NCBI GenBank assembly: GCA_021802085.1
Contig: JAKAAZ010000137.1
Coordinates: forward strand, 1 to 9,463
Length of the DNA: 9,463 nucleotides
Reading direction: 5' to 3'
DNA from: Acidobacteriota bacterium
Lineage (GTDB): Bacteria > Acidobacteriota > Terriglobia > Terriglobales > Acidobacteriaceae
How positions within the stretch are numbered: the stretch's first letter is position 1; the number at the start of each line of letters is the position of its first letter. The translations under genes were made by a program, and so were the position numbers. Of this stretch, positions 4,026 to 9,463 are shown piece after piece. The notes beneath the pieces were generated by a model. It was not told where the DNA came from. It saw only the letters and a list, made by a program, of their open reading frames with translations, and ran no database searches.

Positions 4026-6698
4026 ATGCTACGCAGATTTCTTCCCCTTTTCGCCGCGATGTTGTGTATGGGAACGATGGCGGCGAGCGCCCAGTTCATG
4101 GGTGGAAGCTCGACTTCGCAAACGACCGACTGCTCGAGCCCCGCGAGCGCGTTTTCGCCGGAGTGTACGGGCACATCCGCCAATCCCTATGCGACCGGGC
4201 AACAATACAGCACGGGACAAGGCGCGTATGGAACGGCAGGCCAGCCGCAGCAGCCTTCGGCCATCGGCGGCAACGGCATCCATCAAAATGTTCCGACATA
4301 CGTCGATCAGTTCCCATATGGGAACCAGCCATACAGCCCGTACGCAGGCTTGCGGCAGGAACAGCCCCTCACGGAATTTCAGCGGGTAGTAGCTGGCTCC
4401 GTTGGGGCCGTGTTGCCCATCTTCGGTGCGAACCTCTTTTCCAGCAACGCTGCTCAGTTCGCGCCCATCGATCGCACTCCTGTTACCTCCGACTATGTCG
4501 TCGGTCCGGGCGATCAACTGTTGGTCCGCGTATGGGGCCAGGTCAACTTCAATATTCATGCGACCGTCGATCGCGCAGGCGACGTGTACATTCCGCAGGT
4601 CGGCAACGTCGAGGTCGCGGGCCTGCATTTCCAGCAGCTCAATGACTATCTGAAGGACCAGCTTGGCCGCGTGTTTCGCAACTTCGACCTGAGCGTCAAC
4701 ATGGGCCAGTTGCGGTCCATCCAGATCTACGTGGTCGGGAACGCGCGGCAGCCGGGAAGCTATACCGTCAGCTCGCTCAGCACGCTGGTGAACGCGCTGT
4801 TTTCCTCCGGAGGTCCCTCCGAACAAGGATCGATGCGGCGGATTGAATTGAGGCGTGGCGGGAAGGTTGTGACGACATTCGATCTCTACGACCTTTTGAT
4901 CGATGGCGACAAATCGCACGATGCGCCGCTATTGCCGGGCGATGTCATTTACATTCCCGCAGTGGGACCGCAAGTTGCGATCGCGGGCAGCGTCCATGTT
5001 CCAGCGATCTATGAGTTGAAGGGAACAGAAACGGCCGGCCAGGCGATTGTATTGGCCGGCGGCCTGGCAACCATGGCGTCCAAGCAAGACGCGCAGTTGG
5101 ACCGCATCAACTCTCAGGGGGCACGCCAAACGGTCCAACTCGTCTTGGACGCCACGGGAATGGAGACGCCGCTCCGCGACGGGGATATTCTGCGCATCCC
5201 TTCGATGGTCCAGCAATTTGACCGGACCGTGATCTTGCGAGGGAATGTTGCCAACCCAGGGCGCTACCGCTGGACGCCAGGGATGCGGATTTCGGACCTG
5301 ATTCCAGACAAAGATTCGCTGCTTACGCGCGGATACTGGCAGCGGAGAATTGCGCTTGGGCTGCCCGCTCCAGAATATACGCCGTTATTCTCGCCGTACG
5401 TCGCCAATCTTCCCAGCCCAACGTCGCAGCCGAGCGCACAGAATGCCAACGGCCCTCAAGGTTACACGACCGGAACATCGGTGGCCGCCACGGAGAATCA
5501 GCAAGCCAGCGAACTCGCCGCTTCCTCTGGCGCTGCGCCGTCCAGTGCCGCGGCAGCCGTGGTTCCACCCTCCGCTGCAAAAGCTGCAGCTCAGCAGACA
5601 GTCAGCCAGTCAGGAAGCAGTAGCGAGCTTGGCAATGCAAAGACCACCTCGGTTCCGGAGCTGCGATATTATCCTCCGGGGGACCGATTCTCACAGGGGC
5701 AGTTTCCCATCAAGAACGAGGTTCTTCGCGTAGCTCCCAGCATCGACTGGAGCTATGCCGTCATTGAAAGGACGAATCCCCATACGCTGGCGACTTTTCT
5801 CGTTCCGTTCAATCTAGGGCAGGTCGTCCTCGACCACAATCAGTCGCAGGATATAACGCTCGAACCAGGCGACGTCATTACGGTGTTCTCCACTGCTGAT
5901 ATTCAGGTGCCTCAGGCGCAACGGATAAAATATGTCAGTCTCCAGGGCGAGATTGTCCATGCCGGAATTTATAGCGTAGAACCCGGAGAGACGCTGCGGG
6001 ATGTCGTCCAGCGCGCGGGAGGGCTGACACCCAAAGCGTATCTCTACGGTTCAGAGTTTCTACGGGAATCGACCCAGCGCCTTCAGCAAGCAAGACTGAA
6101 CGAATATATAAATACGCTTCAACAAAACATTCAACTGGCAGCCGCCAATGCGGCCGGCTCGATCGTCAACCCGACAGGAGCGGGGGCTCTAGGAACAAGT
6201 CTACAAAGCCAACGGGACCTGATTACGACCCTGCGGAAAATGCGTGCAACCGGGCGCATTGTCCTGAATCTATCGCCAGGTAGCCGAGGCGTGAATGATC
6301 TGCCAAACTTGCCGTTGGAAGATGGCGATCAGTTTGTTGTTCCTGTCATGCCTGCCACCGTAAATGTGGTTGGGGCGGTGTACGACCAGAACTCTTTCCT
6401 ATTTCGGCGTGGAGAACATGTGGAAGATTATCTTCGGGCTGCGGGCGGCACGACACGCAACGCGGACACGCGCCACGAGTTTGTCATCCGCGCGGATGGG
6501 TCCGTCATCAGCAAGCAAACCGCGGGAGGGACCCTGTTCGCGGGTGGATTCGGCAACAAGTTAGGGTATCCAGGAGATACAGTAGTGATCCCTGATAACG
6601 TCAATAAAACGACAATTCTGCGTGGGCTGACCGACTGGTCCGCGGTCATGTCTCAATTCGGGCTGGGATTCGCGGCCCTCACCCTGTTTGGCCTCTAG
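4026..6698 (+). CDS. Multi-SLBB polysaccharide export protein (Wza-like outer-membrane exporter)
   Basis: The product has 890 residues. ATG 4026 is chosen because it begins a clear signal peptide (LRRFLPLFAAMLCMGTMAASA, cleavage likely after A22, ASA/Q); the frame is open 15 codons earlier, but that start has no ribosome binding site and spoils the signal. The polysaccharide export domain starts at DYVVGPGDQLLVRVWG (156 on). SLBB beta-grasp repeats follow near 232 (IYVVGNARQPGSY), 317 (VAIAGSVHVPAIY) and 400 (TVILRGNVANPGRY). Residues about 462-545 are an Ala/Ser/Gln/Pro linker. Further SLBB units lie near 634 (VSLQGEIVHAGIYSV) and 780 (VNVVGAVYDQNSF), and the C-terminal tail is hydrophobic. 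Wza-type proteins form the channel that carries capsule or exopolysaccharide through the periplasm and outer membrane. This one is more than twice the length of E. coli Wza and has no lipobox cysteine. The Wzz-like gene follows after 8 bp. Confidence 0.92.
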   Translation: MLRRFLPLFAAMLCMGTMAASAQFMGGSSTSQTTDCSSPASAFSPECTGTSANPYATGQQYSTGQGAYGTAGQPQQPSAIGGNGIHQNVPTYVDQFPYGNQPYSPYAGLRQEQPLTEFQRVVAGSVGAVLPIFGANLFSSNAAQFAPIDRTPVTSDYVVGPGDQLLVRVWGQVNFNIHATVDRAGDVYIPQVGNVEVAGLHFQQLNDYLKDQLGRVFRNFDLSVNMGQLRSIQIYVVGNARQPGSYTVSSLSTLVNALFSSGGPSEQGSMRRIELRRGGKVVTTFDLYDLLIDGDKSHDAPLLPGDVIYIPAVGPQVAIAGSVHVPAIYELKGTETAGQAIVLAGGLATMASKQDAQLDRINSQGARQTVQLVLDATGMETPLRDGDILRIPSMVQQFDRTVILRGNVANPGRYRWTPGMRISDLIPDKDSLLTRGYWQRRIALGLPAPEYTPLFSPYVANLPSPTSQPSAQNANGPQGYTTGTSVAATENQQASELAASSGAAPSSAAAAVVPPSAAKAAAQQTVSQSGSSSELGNAKTTSVPELRYYPPGDRFSQGQFPIKNEVLRVAPSIDWSYAVIERTNPHTLATFLVPFNLGQVVLDHNQSQDITLEPGDVITVFSTADIQVPQAQRIKYVSLQGEIVHAGIYSVEPGETLRDVVQRAGGLTPKAYLYGSEFLRESTQRLQQARLNEYINTLQQNIQLAAANAAGSIVNPTGAGALGTSLQSQRDLITTLRKMRATGRIVLNLSPGSRGVNDLPNLPLEDGDQFVVPVMPATVNVVGAVYDQNSFLFRRGEHVEDYLRAAGGTTRNADTRHEFVIRADGSVISKQTAGGTLFAGGFGNKLGYPGDTVVIPDNVNKTTILRGLTDWSAVMSQFGLGFAALTLFGL

Positions 6699-6706
6699 GG
6701 CTTAGC

Positions 6707-7999
6707 ATGACCATGATGCCAACCGGCACCAACACGGAACATGTCTTCACGGAGCAAGAAAATTCTGCGCCAACGCCGCGCGGAAGTACGTCTGATCCAG
6801 ATGACTCTGTAAACCTGCTGGATCTTGCCCTGGTTCTGGGAGCGCGAAGGCGGTTCATTCTTCTGTTCAGCTTCCTGGCCGCGCTGCTCACCGCCATCGT
6901 TGTCCTTATCATTCCGGTGACCTTCACCGCGACAACCACCATCTTGCCTCCGCAGCAGCAAGAAAGTTCCGGGATGGCGATGTTGGGGCAACTCGGCGGT
7001 CTGGCATCCCTGGCTGGCGGCGGTGGCGCGGCCAGCGCGTTGGGTCTCAAGAATCCGGATGATCTATACGTTGGTCTCCTGCAGAGCGAGCGCGTCATGG
7101 ATGGAATCATTCAACGTTTCGACATGATGCGCGTTTATAAGACAAAAAAGTTGAGCGATGCGCGCAAGACACTGAAGTCCAACACGAAGGTCCTCTCGGA
7201 GAAAAGTTCTCTGATCAGCATCTCTGTTGAAGACCATGATGCCAAACGCGCCGCGGACTTGGCGAATGCCTATGTCGCTGGGCTGCACGATCTGATGTCC
7301 CATCTGGCAGTCACATCGGCGGCACAGCGAAGAATGTTTTTCGAGCAGCAAGTGACGCAAGAGAAAAACAAATTGGCCAATGCAGAAGTTGCTTTGGAAG
7401 AGACGGAGAAGAAGACGGGAATCATTCAGCCGCAGGGGCAAGCCCAAGCAGTCATTGCCACCATCATGCAACTGCGGGCACAGATCGCCGTCAGCGAAGT
7501 AGAATTGGGCGCGCTGCGCACCTCCGCCACCGACCAGAACCCGGAAGTGATCACGCTGCAATCTCAGATTGCAGCATTGCGGGCGCAGTTGGCGGATTTT
7601 GAAAAAGGCCATCCAGAATCCGCTGCCATGGATGAAAATGTCCTGACTCCCACCTCTCAGGTGCCGGCTGCGAGCCTGGAATATCTCCGCGGGATGCGAG
7701 ATGTCCGCTATCAGGAAACACTCTTTGAATTTATGGCCCGGCAATACGAGATGGCCAAAGTGGATGAAGCCAAACAGGGCCAGCTGATCCAGGTGGTCGA
7801 TCCCGCATTGGTTCCCGAGAGGCGCTCCTGGCCTCCGCGGACGCTGCTCACGCTGCTGGCCTTCATTCTGGGGGCCATGTTCTCCAGCTTTTGGGTGATT
7901 CTACAGTCGGCTTACCAACATACGATTCAAGACCCGGAGACAGCCATGAAGATGCATCAATTGCGCCAAATGCTACGAATCCGCGGCAGCCGCGTTTGA
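6707..7999 (+). CDS. Wzz-like polysaccharide co-polymerase (chain-length determinant), no kinase domain
   Basis: The product is a 430-residue inner-membrane protein that would set the length of the exported polysaccharide and couple synthesis to the exporter. The start at 6707 is served by AGGG, which overlaps the stop codon of the export gene, implying coupled translation. After a hydrophilic N-terminus, the Wzz domain opens with LLDLALVLGARRRF (38-50) and a first transmembrane helix (about 50-70), then a Gly/Ala-rich stretch (about 89-112). The periplasmic part is helical, with coiled-coil character at about 205-300 (EVALEETEKKTG, QSQIAALRAQLADF). The conserved VVDPALVPERRSWPPR (363-378) precedes the second transmembrane helix (about 379-400). 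The chain ends about 30 residues later with no Walker motifs or tyrosine cluster, so any BY-kinase would have to be a separate protein; none is in the window. Confidence 0.9.
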   Translation: MTMMPTGTNTEHVFTEQENSAPTPRGSTSDPDDSVNLLDLALVLGARRRFILLFSFLAALLTAIVVLIIPVTFTATTTILPPQQQESSGMAMLGQLGGLASLAGGGGAASALGLKNPDDLYVGLLQSERVMDGIIQRFDMMRVYKTKKLSDARKTLKSNTKVLSEKSSLISISVEDHDAKRAADLANAYVAGLHDLMSHLAVTSAAQRRMFFEQQVTQEKNKLANAEVALEETEKKTGIIQPQGQAQAVIATIMQLRAQIAVSEVELGALRTSATDQNPEVITLQSQIAALRAQLADFEKGHPESAAMDENVLTPTSQVPAASLEYLRGMRDVRYQETLFEFMARQYEMAKVDEAKQGQLIQVVDPALVPERRSWPPRTLLTLLAFILGAMFSSFWVILQSAYQHTIQDPETAMKMHQLRQMLRIRGSRV

Positions 8000-8253
8000 T
8001 GTTCGACCTCGAAGATTGGCGAGGTAGATACCCCGTCAATAAGATTTCTGGCAGGTTTGCGTACCACCTAATCGACCCGACGGAGATGGCGGAACACGCT
8101 GTTGTACGCGAATATCAACGCCATCTCACACACCGCCCTCCTTACTGCGAATTACATTCCCGAAATGGCAGCGGTATATTTCACTTCGGTAAAATAATCT
8201 CCTCTCGATTGCGAGAATTTTGGAATTTTTGCCGAGCGGCTGCGTATACTTAA
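7999..8253 (+). CDS. Possible 84-residue ORF overlapping the end of the Wzz-like gene
   Basis: The ATG at 7999 shares its A with the TGA of the preceding gene (TGATG), an arrangement typical of coupled translation. The frame runs 84 codons to a TAA at 8251-8253. It starts MFDLEDWRGRYPVNK and has no recognisable domain, signal peptide or membrane helix. Its second half lies in DNA that becomes AT-rich and looks like leader sequence. No ribosome binding site is evident, so it depends on the overlap. It could be a degenerate gene fragment or a chance frame. Confidence 0.25.
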   Translation: MFDLEDWRGRYPVNKISGRFAYHLIDPTEMAEHAVVREYQRHLTHRPPYCELHSRNGSGIFHFGKIISSRLREFWNFCRAAAYT

Positions 8254-8506
8254 GTTTTCCAGGAAGATTACCTAAAAACAAACTTTGGTAACTGAAACAT
8301 TTGTCGAGTCTTCGTTTTTGAAGATGCATTACAGATACACTCGCCTTCATCTCTCATGCCGGATATGAAGGTGAATAGGAAATATTCATCTGGCGATATG
8401 GACGGAGCCCAGAGGGTTGAAGTTTGACTACTTCAACCTTGTACTCAATTCGTCAACGCCATGGAGATGCTGAGTTTCAGCCCAAGCGTAAACAAACGTC
8501 TGTTGG
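8254..8506. other. AT-rich leader of the sugar transferase gene
   Basis: No gene is seen. AT content is visibly higher than in the flanking genes, from about 8160 to 8300. TATACT at about 8245-8250 is a good -10 hexamer, but no proper -35 lies at 16-18 bp; TTGGAA is 19 bp away. A 23-residue frame starting near 8358 lacks a ribosome binding site. The palindrome at 8413-8440 is the strongest structure. The gap suggests the sugar transferase has its own promoter. Confidence 0.35.
8413..8440. promoter_or_regulatory. Long inverted repeat upstream of the sugar transferase gene
   Basis: GGTTGAAGT (8415-8423) and ACTTCAACC (8430-8438) are perfect complements around the 6-base loop TTGACT. One G-T and one A-T pair extend the stem to 11 bp. 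No T-run follows on the plus strand (CCTTGTACTC), so it is a poor terminator. It could be a dyad operator or a leader-RNA hairpin controlling the gene that starts 67 bp later. Confidence 0.4.
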
Positions 8507-9349
8507 ATGAATTTGGAGATCACAGGCTTGAGTACAGAAATTTACCTCCCGCCAAGCTCGGAATCTATCGTCACCGTTCCTGCGCTTGTTGCGCATGGAG
8601 ATATTCCGTGGCTTGTCCCCACGGGAAAATCGCCGAAAGCGAAGACGGGTAGCAGGGATCAACAATATCATCCTGACCTCAGTCCCTGGTGCTCCTCCCT
8701 CTGGAAACGGGCCTTCGATTTGGTCTGCATCGTCCCGGCGCTTATTCTTATCTCTCCGATTTTGGGAATCATCGCCATCGCAGTTCGCTTGACCTCTGCA
8801 GGCCCCGTGATCTTTCGTCAGCAGCGGGCAGGACAGCATCGCAAGCTGTTTACGATCTATAAATTCCGCACCATGGTGGAAAATGCCGAGGCGATTGGTC
8901 CCGGACACACAGCCAAAGGGGATCCGAGAATCACCCCGATTGGGCATTTTCTACGCCGTTTCAAACTCGACGAATTGCCTCAGTTGTATAACGTTTTGCG
9001 GGGCGATATGAGCCTGGTCGGTCCCCGCCCGAAATTGCCGAACCATGATCCAGCCCCCATGGCATGTCGTCCGGGAGTTACCGGTGCCGCAACTCTCGCC
9101 TTTCGTCACGAGTCTCGTATTTTATGCAAAGTACCCGCGGAGCGAATCGAGACTTTTTATCAGGAACACATTGTGCCGTTTAAACTGCGGCTGGATACCG
9201 ACTACATGCAGGTGGCGACACTGGCGTCTGACGTCCGGCTTCTGCTCGCAACTGTACTGCGGGCTGGCAAGCATCTAACCCACGAGGATCTGTTGCGGCC
9301 CCAATTGAGGCCAGTGTCGATTTCGCGGCGAATCACTTCCATTCGCTAG
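8507..9349 (+). CDS. Sugar transferase, initiating phosphoglycosyl transferase (PglC/WcaJ C-domain type)
   Basis: The product has 280 residues and would transfer a sugar-1-phosphate from a UDP-sugar to undecaprenyl phosphate at the cytoplasmic face of the inner membrane, the first step in building the polysaccharide unit. After about 65 polar, poorly conserved residues comes KRAFDLVCIVPALI with one hydrophobic membrane-inserting helix (about 70-93). Then come PVIFRQQRAGQ, the KFRTM motif (119-123), the catalytic Asp-Glu pair in KLDELPQLYNVLRGD (D155, E156) and SLVGPRP (169-174), followed by RPGVTG and the C-terminal helices. It lacks the four N-terminal transmembrane helices and CoA-binding-like domain of full-length WcaJ/WbaP and so belongs to the small monotopic class. 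ATG 8507 is the first start after a stop but has no clear ribosome binding site; a TTG at about 8528 with GGAG before it is an alternative that would shorten the variable N-terminus. The substrate sugar cannot be read from the sequence. Confidence 0.92.
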   Translation: MNLEITGLSTEIYLPPSSESIVTVPALVAHGDIPWLVPTGKSPKAKTGSRDQQYHPDLSPWCSSLWKRAFDLVCIVPALILISPILGIIAIAVRLTSAGPVIFRQQRAGQHRKLFTIYKFRTMVENAEAIGPGHTAKGDPRITPIGHFLRRFKLDELPQLYNVLRGDMSLVGPRPKLPNHDPAPMACRPGVTGAATLAFRHESRILCKVPAERIETFYQEHIVPFKLRLDTDYMQVATLASDVRLLLATVLRAGKHLTHEDLLRPQLRPVSISRRITSIR

Positions 9350-9463
9350 GAGTCTGTCGGGCATAGCGTTTTGCCAAGGCCGATTCAGCGGTTTGCAGAG
9401 TTGGTGTTCGATCTGGGGGGCGCAGGCCGTAATCCCGTTGGTAGCTTATAGCAGGCTTTCTGT
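9350..9463. other. Right-edge sequence, nothing recognised
   Basis: These 114 bases after the sugar transferase stop contain short open frames on both strands that run into the edge. None has a start signal or a recognisable motif, and no terminator hairpin is visible. Confidence 0.3.

Noticed and set aside
3533..4645. Plus-strand frame of 370 codons crossing the glycosyltransferase relic and the export gene
   Set aside because: It overlaps two well-supported coding regions in other frames and is Arg-rich without any domain, so it is a shadow frame.
4029..4919. Minus-strand frame of 296 codons inside the export gene
   Set aside because: It is antisense to the signal peptide and export domain, and its product is Arg-rich with no motif.
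7064..7744. Minus-strand frame of 226 codons inside the Wzz-like gene
   Set aside because: It is antisense to the conserved periplasmic coiled-coil region and has no recognisable domain.
8358..8429. Short 23-codon frame (MPDMKVNRK...) before the sugar transferase gene
   Set aside because: It has no ribosome binding site, no recognisable sequence, and it runs into the palindrome.

Overview
The window looks like chromosomal DNA of a Terriglobia-type Acidobacteriota. This is an inference from gene content: a BlaI-type repressor paired with an M56 (BlaR1-like) membrane peptidase, a very long multi-SLBB polysaccharide export protein next to a kinase-less Wzz, a short sugar transferase, and IS66 debris of the kind common in that group. 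No rRNA, tRNA or CRISPR array is visible, so the assignment is only moderately firm.

Layout. (1) Positions 1-391, minus strand: the first 52 codons of what is probably a class III PLP-dependent aminotransferase leaving the left edge, and before it a 35-residue single-pass membrane protein gene (284-391) with a good ribosome binding site. (2) Positions 392-828: a divergent regulatory region holding a perfect 9-bp inverted repeat (703-724). Its right half, TTAAGACATAG, recurs exactly at 260-270 in front of the aminotransferase gene. (3) Positions 829-2772, plus strand: the BlaI-like repressor and the M56 peptidase. (4) Positions 2773-3727: wreckage made of the 3' part of an IS66 element (with an internal deletion) abutting the 5' part of a family 2 glycosyltransferase gene (with a one-base frameshift), both on the minus strand. 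(5) Positions 3728-4025: a leader with overlapping, mutually exclusive hairpins. (6) Positions 4026-7999: the export protein and the Wzz-like chain-length protein, 8 bp apart and clearly one operon. (7) Positions 7999-8506: a possible small overlapping ORF and an AT-rich leader with a strong palindrome. (8) Positions 8507-9349: an initiating sugar transferase. The last 114 bp hold nothing recognisable.

How the genes work together. The sugar transferase would load the first sugar phosphate on the undecaprenyl carrier, the Wzz-like protein would set chain length in the inner membrane, and the SLBB protein would carry the polymer through the periplasm and outer membrane. The decayed glycosyltransferase suggests that the locus was once larger or is being remodelled. 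The BlaI/M56 pair is the canonical arrangement in which an activated membrane metalloprotease leads to cleavage of its partner repressor. The sensor here has no recognisable penicillin-binding domain, so its signal is unknown. The shared operator-like sequence suggests, without proving, that the pair also controls the small membrane protein and the aminotransferase gene.
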